Positions 55,470-63,392 of a DNA stretch of 64,000 nt are shown here, piece by piece. A program made the translations under genes and the position numbers. The stretch covers positions 124,001 to 188,000 of the forward strand of contig JAEUOR010000053.1 of NCBI GenBank assembly GCA_016790635.1, in the 5' to 3' direction. The stretch's first letter is position 1. Each line of letters begins with the position of its first letter. The stretch comes from Burkholderiales bacterium. Lineage in GTDB: Bacteria > Pseudomonadota > Gammaproteobacteria > Burkholderiales > JAEUOS01. Under the pieces are notes generated by a model. It did no database searches, had not been told where the DNA came from, and worked only from the letters and a program-made list of their open reading frames with translations.

Positions 55470-56585
55470 ATGCGCAGCGCAGCCGCCGCGACCGCCCCGA
55501 CCCTGCCTGCTGATGCCCCGCTGGGCTGGCAGGACTTGCGCTACCTGTTCCTGGTCGCGTTGCTGGCGCTGCCGTTCGTGGGCCAGGCCGCGGGCGCGTC
55601 GGGAGTGCTGTCCCTGGCCTTTCTGGCGGTGGTCGCCGCGATCGACCTGGCCATCGGTGAACGTCCGTCTGCCGCGGTGGCGCGCGCCTGGCCCGGGCCG
55701 CGACGCACGTTCTACTCGGCATTCCTGTACCTCTATGCGCTGGCGCAGTTCGCGCTCATCGGCTGGGGATGGGCCGTGGCCTCGTCCAAGCCCGATCTTT
55801 CCGGTGCGCTGTGGATGGGGGTCGCGATCGGCTTCATCACCGGCGGCTTCGGCATCACCATCGCCCACGAACTGGGCCACCGCGCATCCAGGTTCGACCG
55901 GGCGCTTTCGCAGGTCATGCTGGCGACGGTGTGTTACGCGCACTTCTACGTCGAACACAATCGCGGCCATCATGCGCGCGTGGCCACGCCCGGCGACCCG
56001 GCGAGTGCGCGCCTGGGCGAATCGTTTTATCGCTTCTTTCCGCGCACGGTGTTCGGCAGTTTCGCGCATGCGTGGCGACTGGAAGCGCTGCGCTTGTCGG
56101 CACGCGGGGACCGTGCCTTTTCGCCTGCCAATCGCATGCTGCTGTACATGATCGTGCAAGCAGCGCTGTGCGCGGCAGCCTTTGCCTGGGGCGGCGTCAA
56201 CGGCCTGGCATTCTTCCTGTTCCAGAGTTTCGTCGCCTTCACGCTCCTGGAACTGGTCAACTACGTCGAACACTACGGATTGACGCGCCGGCGCAACCCC
56301 GACGGGCGGTATGAAGCGGTGGCGCCGCACCACTCGTGGAATTCGGACACCTGGTTCGGCAACGCCATCCTGGTCAACCTGCAGCGCCACTCCGATCACC
56401 ACGCCGACTCGTCGCGCCCCTTCGAGACCCTGCGCTCGATCGATTCCGCGCCGCAGTTGCCGACCGGCTATGCCGGCATGATCCTGCTGGCATTGGTACC
56501 GCCGCTGTGGTTCCGGGTGATGGACCCGCGGGTCGAGCGCTTTGCCAACGCAAGCCAGTCGCGCGCGGGTTTGCCGCGGGCTTGA
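55470..56585 (+). CDS. alkB: Alkane 1-monooxygenase
   Basis: 371 residues from ATG 55470. Six hydrophobic helices and the di-iron histidine boxes of AlkB: HELGHR (about 134), HNRGHH (about 164), and LQRHSDHHA, plus the HYG box NYVEHYGLTR. It hydroxylates the terminal carbon of medium-chain alkanes in the inner membrane, using rubredoxin. Rubredoxin and its reductase are not in the window. An acyl-CoA ligase gene follows after three bases, in keeping with a route from alkane to acyl-CoA. Confidence 0.93.
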   Translation: MRSAAAATAPTLPADAPLGWQDLRYLFLVALLALPFVGQAAGASGVLSLAFLAVVAAIDLAIGERPSAAVARAWPGPRRTFYSAFLYLYALAQFALIGWGWAVASSKPDLSGALWMGVAIGFITGGFGITIAHELGHRASRFDRALSQVMLATVCYAHFYVEHNRGHHARVATPGDPASARLGESFYRFFPRTVFGSFAHAWRLEALRLSARGDRAFSPANRMLLYMIVQAALCAAAFAWGGVNGLAFFLFQSFVAFTLLELVNYVEHYGLTRRRNPDGRYEAVAPHHSWNSDTWFGNAILVNLQRHSDHHADSSRPFETLRSIDSAPQLPTGYAGMILLALVPPLWFRVMDPRVERFANASQSRAGLPRA

Positions 56586-56588
56586 GCG

Positions 56589-58112
56589 ATGCCGGCGACG
56601 CTGATCTTCGGTTCCCAAGTCATTGCGCCCGAGTTGGTCGAGGAACGCGCCGCGCGCACCGCGGCCGCGCTGGCCGCGCACGGCATCGGCGAGAACGCAG
56701 TGGTGGCGCTGATGCTGAGAAACGAACCGGCGTTCATCGACATCATGCTTGCGGCGCGGCGCCTGGGCGCGTATCACTGCCCGATCAATTGGCACTTCAA
56801 GGCCGCCGAGGCCGGGCACATCCTCAAGGACTCGGGGGCCGCGATCCTGATCGTGCATGCCGACCTGCTGCCGCAGATCGCAGCCGGCATCCCGGCCGGG
56901 CTGCCGGTGATCGTGGTGCGTCCCAAGGCGCCGACGGTCGAGGCCTTCGGGCTCGATGCCGCGACGTGGCCGGCGCATGCGATCGCGTGGATCGACTGGA
57001 TCGGGCGATACCCGCCGTGGACCGAAGCGCCGCGGTCGCCGCGCGGCCTGATCGCCTATACCTCCGGCACCACTGGCGTGCCCAAGGGCGTCAAGCGACG
57101 TCCAGCGACCCCGGAGATGGTCGCGGCCGGTGCGGCGCTGGCGCTGGAGATCAACGGTATCGGCCCCGGCATGCGTGCCCTGTGCTCGGCGCCCATGTAC
57201 CACAGCGCGCCCAACACCTACTCATCCCAATCCACGCAAAACGGCGCGCTCCTGGTGCTGGAACCCAAGTTCGATGCCGAACGCACCCTGGCATTGATCG
57301 AGGCGCATCGCCTCAGCCATGCGTATCTGGTGCCAACCATGTATGTGCGCATGTTGCGTCTGCCGGATGCGATCAGGCGCAAGTACGACCTGTCCTCGAT
57401 GACCTTCGTGGCCTCGACCGGGTCGCCGTGCGCGCCGGACGTCAAGCGCGCCATGATCGAATGGTGGGGCCCGGTGATCCATGAAAGCTATGCCTCCAGC
57501 GAATCGGGCTACATCACCCACATCAGTGCGGAGGAGTGGCTGAAAAAGCCGGGCTCGGCGGGCCGGGCGGCAACCAACGGCACGGTGCGCATCTACGACG
57601 AAGCGGGCAATGCCTTGCCGCCGGGCGAAGTCGGTCTCATCTACTGCCGCCAGCCGGCCTACCCGGACTTCGACTACAACCACCAGAGCGAGGCGCGCCG
57701 CGCGATGGAGCGCGACGGCCTGGTGTGCCTGGGCGACATGGGCTGGATGGACGCCGACGGTTACCTTTTCGTCTCGGACCGCAAGTCCGACATGGTGATC
57801 GCCGGCGGGGTCAACATCTATCCGGCCGAGATCGAGGCGGTGCTGATCGGCATGCCGGGCGTGGCCGACTGCGCGGTATTCGGGATTCCTGATGCCGAGT
57901 TCGGCGAAGCCCTGGCCGCGGCGATCCAGCCGCGCGAGCAATCGCGGCTGACGGCCGAGTCGGTGCGCGCATGGCTGACCGAGCGCATCGCCGGCTACAA
58001 GGTGCCCAAGGTAGTGACTTTCCACGACCAGTTGCCGCGCGAGGACAGCGGCAAGATCTTCAAGCGGCGGCTCAAGGCGCCGTATTGGGAAAAGGCCGGC
58101 CGCAACATCTGA
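56589..58112 (+). CDS. AMP-dependent acyl-CoA synthetase
   Basis: 507 residues from ATG 56589. Motifs: the canonical P-loop AYTSGTTGVPKGV, ESYASSESGYITHIS (A4/A5), DGLVCLGDMGWMDADGYLF, RKSDMVIAGGVNIYPAEIEA and the adenylation lysine in REDSGKIFKRRL. It is shorter at the N-terminus than FadD and closer to the medium-chain/propionate-type ligases. It could activate the fatty acid made from the AlkB product. Probably co-transcribed with alkB; the substrate is inferred from context. Confidence 0.9.
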   Translation: MPATLIFGSQVIAPELVEERAARTAAALAAHGIGENAVVALMLRNEPAFIDIMLAARRLGAYHCPINWHFKAAEAGHILKDSGAAILIVHADLLPQIAAGIPAGLPVIVVRPKAPTVEAFGLDAATWPAHAIAWIDWIGRYPPWTEAPRSPRGLIAYTSGTTGVPKGVKRRPATPEMVAAGAALALEINGIGPGMRALCSAPMYHSAPNTYSSQSTQNGALLVLEPKFDAERTLALIEAHRLSHAYLVPTMYVRMLRLPDAIRRKYDLSSMTFVASTGSPCAPDVKRAMIEWWGPVIHESYASSESGYITHISAEEWLKKPGSAGRAATNGTVRIYDEAGNALPPGEVGLIYCRQPAYPDFDYNHQSEARRAMERDGLVCLGDMGWMDADGYLFVSDRKSDMVIAGGVNIYPAEIEAVLIGMPGVADCAVFGIPDAEFGEALAAAIQPREQSRLTAESVRAWLTERIAGYKVPKVVTFHDQLPREDSGKIFKRRLKAPYWEKAGRNI

Positions 58113-58167
58113 AGGACGGGCCCGCGGACCGGCAGGTTCCGTCCCCCCTGTCGCGACTGATCCAGTC

Positions 58168-59346
58168 CTACTCCAGCGGCAGGGCGGGGGCGCCGTTGAT
58201 CGCCAGGCTCACGCGCGGCTCCAGGGACCTGCCCAGGGCTGCGTGCAGATAGCAGGTGTTGGCGGCGTAGAGCAGCAGTTTCTGCATCACATCATCAGGT
58301 TCGTCGGCGTTGACGAACAAGTGCGTGTCCACCGGACCGGCCGCCGCGCGCGTGCCGGCAGTGAAGGGGTTGACCTGCACGATGCGCACCGCGCGCACCT
58401 TGTGCTTGCGGTACTCGATGTAGCGCAACAGCTGGGTCAGATAACAGAACGCGATGCCGCCCACGTAGAGCGCCAACCCGGCGGGTGCGCGCGCTCCGGT
58501 GCCTGCCTCATCGGCCTTGAGCGCGAATCGCGAGCCGCCAGGACGCACGATCCAAGACTCCGCATGGACGCCGCTGTCCGCGAGTGTCGCGTGCCCCGCG
58601 CCGCCGATGACGATCTCGATGCGATCGCTTTGTCCGGGCAGGCTGGCCGACTTGGGCGGCGCGCCGTGCACCTTGGCGATCAGGTCGGGCAGGTCAGCCG
58701 CGCCTGCTGTAGGTGCCGGGGCGCTTGCGTGCGCCTTGAAGGGGTCGATCACGTCGGCCGTCGTCGAGGCATGCACGCCCTCCACCGGGTGACGCCGGCC
58801 ATTGACGTAGAGGGCGAAGGTATTGGCCAGCGGGGTGCGCAGCGCCGCGATCGCCGGCGAGGCGTCCAGCGCGGCGCGCACCAGTTGTTTGAGCGCCGTC
58901 GCCGGCGCGCCGCTGGACAGGGCGAGATCCAGCCGTGGCGCTTCGGCCGAACCGCGCCCCGTTCCCGCAAAGAAGGACCCCGAGAACGCGTAGTAGTGCT
59001 CGGTGGCGAGGCTCGCCGCGGTCACGGGCACGTCGTGGGCCGGCGCCAGCGCGACGATGCGGCCGAGCACGTCGGCCATCAGGCCGGCGCTGAAAAAGCC
59101 GAGGGGGAACGGCGCCAGGTCGGTGCCGCCCAGGGCGGGCCCCTCGTCGCTGGTCAGGCGCCAGCGCGCACCGTCCGCGCCCTCGACCAAGGCTTCCTTT
59201 TGATGCCCGCCGATGGCGCGCGCCTCGACGCGCAACGCGCCCCGGCCCGGGCCGGCGCCGGCCAGCGGCGAGGCGCCGCGTGCGGGCGCGGTGCGAAAGG
59301 CGAGGGGATGGCCGCTGCCGGCGATGGAAGTCGTGGATTCGATCAT
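58168..59346 (-). CDS. OsmC-like protein
   Basis: 392 residues from ATG 59346. The N-terminal part (about 35-190) carries GGTDLAPFPLGFFSAGLMAD and resembles a degenerate OsmC half. The C-terminal part (about 240-390) has IVRPGGSRFALKADE and the LTQLLRYIEYRKHKVRAVRI helix, then NTCYLHAALGRSL. OsmC proteins reduce organic hydroperoxides through two cysteines. Here a Cys is in GGIAFCYLTQ and another in ANTCYLHAA, at about the expected spacing. Longer than classical OsmC (about 140 residues), as in the two-lobed OsmC-like family. Confidence 0.75.
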   Translation of the reverse strand: MIESTTSIAGSGHPLAFRTAPARGASPLAGAGPGRGALRVEARAIGGHQKEALVEGADGARWRLTSDEGPALGGTDLAPFPLGFFSAGLMADVLGRIVALAPAHDVPVTAASLATEHYYAFSGSFFAGTGRGSAEAPRLDLALSSGAPATALKQLVRAALDASPAIAALRTPLANTFALYVNGRRHPVEGVHASTTADVIDPFKAHASAPAPTAGAADLPDLIAKVHGAPPKSASLPGQSDRIEIVIGGAGHATLADSGVHAESWIVRPGGSRFALKADEAGTGARAPAGLALYVGGIAFCYLTQLLRYIEYRKHKVRAVRIVQVNPFTAGTRAAAGPVDTHLFVNADEPDDVMQKLLLYAANTCYLHAALGRSLEPRVSLAINGAPALPLE

Positions 59347-59480
59347 GGGTCGTGACTGGGAGCAGGGGAGCGCACGATTATGCGCGCGAAGACGTGCGGA
59401 GGGCCCGGAATCCGCAGACAGTGGCCGTACGTAAAACCGGGGTAGCCTTGCCGCAGATGGAGAGAAAAAAGGAAATGCCC

Positions 59481-60314
59481 ATGCTTGACCGTCGACGCTT
59501 TCTGGCCGCCTCAATTGCCGCACCACTCATCGGCGCCGTGCCGGCCTTGCGCGCCCAACCCTTGTCATCAGGCATCGAGGCGCTGCTCGACGCCGCCATC
59601 AGCGGGGAGCACCGCAGCAGCGCCAACCGTGCCCGCGACGTCTATCGCAACCCGAAGGAGACGCTGCTCTTTTTCGGCCTCAAGCCGGAGATGACGGCGG
59701 TCGAGCTGTGGCCCGCCGCAGGCTGGTTCACCGAGATCATCGCACCGGTGCTGCGCGAGCGCGGGCGTTTCATCGCCGCGCACTATCCGCTGGAACATCG
59801 CTCGACCACGCGCGGGCGCCGCGCCTCGCGCGAGGCCTTCGAGGCCAAGCTCAAGGCCCATCCGCAGGTCTACGACCGCGTCGTCATGGCCGACAAGGCC
59901 ACCCCGGACCTGCTTGAGTTCGCGCCGGCCGGTTCGGTGGACATGGTGTTCTCGTTCCGCAGCGTGCACGTGTGGGCCTACCAGGAGACAGACGACATCG
60001 TTCTCAAGGCCATCCATGCCGCGCTCAAGCCTGGTGGCATCCTGGGCGTTGAGGACCATCGTGCCGTCGAGGGCACGCCCAAGGCACGCCAGGTCAAGAG
60101 CGGCTACATGACCGAGTCGTACGTGATCGCCGCGTGCGAGAAGGCCGGTTTCAAGCTGGCCGGTCGCTCGGAAGTCAACGCCAACCCGAAGGACACCAAG
60201 GACTATCCCGAGGGGGTGTGGGCCCTGCCGCCGACCCTGTCGTCCCGCGACCGCGAAAAGCACCTGGCCATCGGCGAGAGTGATCGCATGACGCTGCGTT
60301 TCGTCAAGACCTGA
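59481..60314 (+). CDS. Tat-exported methyltransferase-like protein
   Basis: 277 residues from ATG 59481 (AAAAAAGGA seven bases upstream; ATG 59475 and 59457 are also in frame). The N-terminus has a twin-arginine signal, DRRRFLAASIAAPLIGAVP, with cleavage near LRAQP. The rest is a class I SAM-methyltransferase-like fold: AVELWPAAGWFTEIIAPVLR (modified GxGxG region), VDMVFSFRSVHVW and LKPGGILGVEDHRAVEGTP. Exported members of this family (COG4798) are known only by sequence; how they would obtain SAM in the periplasm is unclear. Single gene. Confidence 0.78.
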   Translation: MLDRRRFLAASIAAPLIGAVPALRAQPLSSGIEALLDAAISGEHRSSANRARDVYRNPKETLLFFGLKPEMTAVELWPAAGWFTEIIAPVLRERGRFIAAHYPLEHRSTTRGRRASREAFEAKLKAHPQVYDRVVMADKATPDLLEFAPAGSVDMVFSFRSVHVWAYQETDDIVLKAIHAALKPGGILGVEDHRAVEGTPKARQVKSGYMTESYVIAACEKAGFKLAGRSEVNANPKDTKDYPEGVWALPPTLSSRDREKHLAIGESDRMTLRFVKT

Positions 60315-60411
60315 CCGATTGGCCGACGGGGCCTTCCGGCGCCGGCAAGGGAGGGCGGCGCGCCCGGCCGGGCAGCCTGGCTTGGGCGTCGCGCCGGCTA
60401 GCACTATCGGG

Positions 60412-60440
60412 CTATTGACGTAAGTATCGTACTTCAATAG
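60412..60440. promoter_or_regulatory. Compound palindrome upstream of the PEP-CTERM gene
   Basis: CTATTGA and TCAATAG at the two ends are inverted repeats, and AGTA ... TACT continue the pairing toward the centre with a four-base bulge on the left. It lies 90 bases before the PEP-CTERM start in an otherwise featureless gap (60315-60529). It may be an operator or an RNA hairpin. Confidence 0.4.
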
Positions 60441-60529
60441 CGTGTGGGTTTGGTCGCTGTGCGTCCCGGGATTGCTGTTTTTTTTCCACCGGCGTGCGGC
60501 CCTCCACAGCCTGTCAAAGAGGTTTTCCA

Positions 60530-61207
60530 GTGAAGAATGTGGTCCATGTCCTACGTGCCGCCGTCATCGGCTTGGCACTTACCGCTGCCGCCGCCCCCGT
60601 ATCGGCCGCCACGGCAGTATTCGATCAGTACACGGTCGATTATGACGACTCGACCTCCTTCAGCGGAATCAGTTTCTCCGGTGGAGGAGGCAACCTGGTC
60701 CTCTTTGGCTGGAGCTTTTCGCCCTCGGTATCGGTAACCGGCACCGGGATCGCATCTTTTGAGATGCCTTCGTTCACAGTCACGCGCAATTCCGGCTGGG
60801 TACTGAGTGGCGACGTATCGGTATTTGTCGGCAATCTCTCCTATTTTGAATTGGGTGGCGTCACGACGGCGTCCACTTCCGGCAACCTGTCGTTTGACGG
60901 TGGAGTACCTCTTTCGATCGGCGGAGCGCTTGATAAGTCGGCCCCTTCTTCGCCTTTGGGGTACTGGAGCCGTACTGAGACATTGTCGTCGCCTGGCAAC
61001 TTCGACAGCATGAATTTTTCGGGGGGCGTCCTGGACCTGACTGCGGAGGGAACCGCCGCGATCACCGCCAATCCGCAGAACGTCCTGCGAATCGAGTTCT
61101 ATGCGACTGCGGCACCGATCCCGGAGCCTGGGTCGTACATCATGCTCCTGGCCGGCCTGGGGATGATCGGCATGATGGTGCGCCGCCGCATGCCGCAACG
61201 CCGCTGA
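60530..61207 (+). CDS. PEP-CTERM sorting-domain protein
   Basis: 225 residues from GTG 60530 with AAAGAGG seven bases upstream. A signal peptide ends near PVSAATA. The body is Ser/Gly/Thr-rich with beta strands and no cysteine. The C-terminus is a textbook PEP-CTERM: PIPEPGSYIMLLAGLGMIGM followed by an Arg-rich tail. Exosortase would cleave at this signal and release the protein to the surface or exopolysaccharide. The exosortase genes are not in the window. A strong terminator follows. Confidence 0.9.
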   Translation: MKNVVHVLRAAVIGLALTAAAAPVSAATAVFDQYTVDYDDSTSFSGISFSGGGGNLVLFGWSFSPSVSVTGTGIASFEMPSFTVTRNSGWVLSGDVSVFVGNLSYFELGGVTTASTSGNLSFDGGVPLSIGGALDKSAPSSPLGYWSRTETLSSPGNFDSMNFSGGVLDLTAEGTAAITANPQNVLRIEFYATAAPIPEPGSYIMLLAGLGMIGMMVRRRMPQRR

Positions 61208-61230
61208 TCCGCAGATACCCCTTTGCATTC

Positions 61231-61263
61231 GAAGCCCCGCCTCATGCGGGGCTTCGTGTTTTT
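61231..61263 (+). terminator. Rho-independent terminator
   Basis: GAAGCCCCGC - CTCAT - GCGGGGCTTC is a perfect ten-pair stem followed by GTGTTTTT. It ends transcription of the PEP-CTERM gene 24 bases after its stop. Confidence 0.9.
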
Positions 61264-61351
61264 GGGCCTTGGTCAAATGTAAACGCGCTGTGCGGCCGGA
61301 TGCCGGCGTGCTATAAGAGCTTTTCGTTCACCTCCTCTTCGGGGGACCACC

Positions 61352-61828
61352 ATGCTTGCCTACCGACATCCCGTGGCACGCCTGACCCTGGCCGGCGCGG
61401 CAGCATTCGTGCTCGGTCTGCCCGCAGCGCCTGTCGCCGAGGCGCACGGTTTTGGCCGCCGCAGTGGCTACTTCATTGGCGGGGTGGTCGTCGGCAGCGC
61501 CTTGGTCGGTCCGCGCTACTGGGGGCCACCTCCGTATTACCCGCCGCGGGTGGTCTATGTTCCGCCGCCGGTGGTTTATGCGCCGCCCGTCGTCTATCCG
61601 CCAGTGCCGCAGGTGATCTACACGATACCGGCGGCGCCGGCGCAGGTGCAGATCCCGGCGATGCCGATGGTGACCGCGCCCGGCATCCCGCCGGCGCCTT
61701 CCGCCGCTGCACCGCAGGCCATGTCCATCGAGGACCGGCTGCGGCGCCTGCAATCCCTGTGCGACCAGGGACTTCTGACTTTCATGGAATGCGAGCGGCG
61801 GCGCGAGCAGATATTGGCAGAGTTGTAG
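61352..61828 (+). CDS. Exported Pro/Tyr-rich protein with SHOCT-like C-terminus
   Basis: 158 residues from ATG 61352. A signal peptide ends near VAEAHG, followed by a glycine-rich hydrophobic segment (SGYFIGGVVVGSALVGPRYW). Residues about 58-105 are a Pro/Tyr/Val-rich stretch of the type YPPRVVYVPPPVVYAPP, an extended surface-exposed linker. The last 35 residues (IEDRLRRLQSLCDQGLL then ECERRREQILAEL) match the short SHOCT-like oligomerisation motif. Such proteins sit in the envelope; the function is unknown. Confidence 0.7.
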   Translation: MLAYRHPVARLTLAGAAAFVLGLPAAPVAEAHGFGRRSGYFIGGVVVGSALVGPRYWGPPPYYPPRVVYVPPPVVYAPPVVYPPVPQVIYTIPAAPAQVQIPAMPMVTAPGIPPAPSAAAPQAMSIEDRLRRLQSLCDQGLLTFMECERRREQILAEL

Positions 61829-61853
61829 GGAGCCCGGAGTCTCCGGCGCCCCG

Positions 61854-62489
61854 CTAGCGGACGGCTTTCTCCTGCATAGCCGCGTCTACCAAGGCGTCCA
61901 TCATCCAGCGCACCACCGCTTCCGTTTCGCGGTCGCTGGCGCCGCAGATGTCCTTGAGCACCACCATCGGCTCGATGCCGTAGACCACGGCGAGCGCCCG
62001 GATCAGCCGGTTCCAGGTGCGCGGTGCGAGCTGGGTCCGCAGGGGGCCGAGCGTCAGCTTGAGGATTTCCTGACGCTGGCCGCGCCTGAACGGCTCCTCT
62101 TCCAAGAGCCCGGCCGCTTCCAGCGACTTGTGCTCGAGCGCGAGCTGCAACGCGGCGCGCATGTGCGGCTCGTACTCGCTGAAGCGCGAATAGGTCCGGT
62201 TGAGGAGTTCGCGCAGCCGTTGCTTGGCATCGCCCTGTTGGGGCACTGCCCGGCGCACCGGCGCGAGCGCCTCGGCGATCACGGCGCTAATGAGCTTGGT
62301 GCGGCTGGGGAAGTAGCGATAGGCCGTGGCGCGCGAGACCTGGGCGGCTTGCGCGACCTCCGCCACCGACGGGATGCGCCCGCGCCGCACCAGCGCGACT
62401 GCCTCGTCGAGCAGCCGCCGGAACACACGGCTGCGGTGCCCTGACCCCTGGTCCGGCAAGGTGTAGAAGCTGGCGGCGCTTTGACGCAT
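61854..62489 (-). CDS. TetR-family regulator
   Basis: 211 residues from ATG 62489. The helix-turn-helix is SVAEVAQAAQVSRATAYRYF, preceded by a helix with LLDEAVALVRRG. The C-terminal ligand domain (about 70-205) is all-helical and ends WMMDALVDAAMQ. The ligand is unknown. Divergent from the hydrolase-amidohydrolase pair, with two palindromes in the shared 109-bp region, so it most likely controls that pair and itself. Confidence 0.87.
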   Translation of the reverse strand: MRQSAASFYTLPDQGSGHRSRVFRRLLDEAVALVRRGRIPSVAEVAQAAQVSRATAYRYFPSRTKLISAVIAEALAPVRRAVPQQGDAKQRLRELLNRTYSRFSEYEPHMRAALQLALEHKSLEAAGLLEEEPFRRGQRQEILKLTLGPLRTQLAPRTWNRLIRALAVVYGIEPMVVLKDICGASDRETEAVVRWMMDALVDAAMQEKAVR

Positions 62490-62495
62490 CGCAGA

Positions 62496-62522
62496 TTGAC
62501 AAGGCTTGTCGACTCGTATTAG
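62496..62522 (+). promoter_or_regulatory. Possible promoter of the hydrolase-amidohydrolase operon
   Basis: TTGACA (62496-62501) and TATTAG (62517-62522) with a short 15-base spacer. The -35 box overlaps the palindrome at 62498-62510, and the operator at 62536-62555 lies just past the expected start point. Confidence 0.4.
62498..62510. promoter_or_regulatory. Palindrome GACAAG-G-CTTGTC
   Basis: Perfect six-base arms around one central base, over the -35 region of the hydrolase promoter and next to the TetR start. Confidence 0.45.
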
Positions 62523-62535
62523 TGTCCCACACCCG

Positions 62536-62555
62536 AATGAGACTCGTGTCTCATT
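62536..62555. promoter_or_regulatory. Likely TetR operator AATGAGAC-TCGT-GTCTCATT
   Basis: Perfect eight-base arms with a four-base spacer, between the divergent TetR and hydrolase genes. Size and symmetry fit a TetR dimer site. Confidence 0.6.
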
Positions 62556-62598
62556 TTTGTTTTCTGCGGCGCAGCATACGTCTGGAGGGGGGTATGCA

Positions 62599-63384
62599 TT
62601 GAGCACCAGCTATGTCGAGCGCATGGCCGTCGAGATCGACGGCGAGGGGGAGGCCGTGCTCATGATCCACGGGCTGGGCGGCACGTCCAATTTCTGGACG
62701 CCCCTGATGCCGGCCCTGGCCCGCTATCGCACCATTCGTCCGGACCTGCCGGGCGCCGGACGCTCACATCGGGTCCAGGGGCCGCTGTCCATCGACGGCT
62801 ATGTGCGCGCGCTGATGCGCGTATGCGGCGCGGCGCGCGTCGAGCGTGCCCACGTGGTCGCTCACTCGATGGGTTGCATCATCGCGTTTCACCTGGCCGC
62901 GCTCGAACCGCGGCTGGTCAGGAGCCTTGCACTCTTCGGCCCGCTCACCGCGCCGCCGGACGTCAACCGCGCGCCGATCCGCGCGCGGGCAGAGAAGGCG
63001 CGCGCCGAGCGCGAAGCCGGCATGCAGGCCATCGCCGATGCGACCGTGCTGTCGGGCACCTCGGCCGAAACGCGGCGCATGCGGCCGGTGGCGGTGGCCG
63101 CGGTGCGCGAGTCGGTGATGCGCCAGTGCCATGACGGCTACGCGCGCAGCTGCGATGCGCTCTCCGAGGCGATGTCCGCCGACCTGGCAAAGATCGCCTG
63201 CCCGGTCCTGCTCGTGACCGGCGACGAGGATGCGGTCGCACCGCCGCAGTCGGTGCGCAGCATCGCCGAACGCGTCGCCAGCGCGCAGACGGAAGTGCTC
63301 GCGCGCTGTGGGCACTGGACGGTTTACGAGAAGCCCGAGGAATGCGGCACTCTCCTCGGCAGATTCCTGGCCAGGCGAACCTAG
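62599..63384 (+). CDS. Alpha/beta-hydrolase
   Basis: 261 residues from TTG 62599, preceded by a strong GGAGGGGGG; ATG 62623 is the alternative. LMIHGLGGTSNFWTPLMPAL carries the oxyanion loop, the nucleophile is in VVAHSMGCIIAFHLAAL, the acid in LLVTGDEDAVAPP and the His in RCGHWTVYEKPEE. This is the layout of 3-oxoadipate enol-lactonase/MhpC-like C-C hydrolases, but the substrate is not clear. The amidohydrolase gene follows after eight bases, so the two may act on one compound. Confidence 0.85.
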   Translation: MSTSYVERMAVEIDGEGEAVLMIHGLGGTSNFWTPLMPALARYRTIRPDLPGAGRSHRVQGPLSIDGYVRALMRVCGAARVERAHVVAHSMGCIIAFHLAALEPRLVRSLALFGPLTAPPDVNRAPIRARAEKARAEREAGMQAIADATVLSGTSAETRRMRPVAVAAVRESVMRQCHDGYARSCDALSEAMSADLAKIACPVLLVTGDEDAVAPPQSVRSIAERVASAQTEVLARCGHWTVYEKPEECGTLLGRFLARRT

Positions 63385-63392
63385 GAGGAAGC

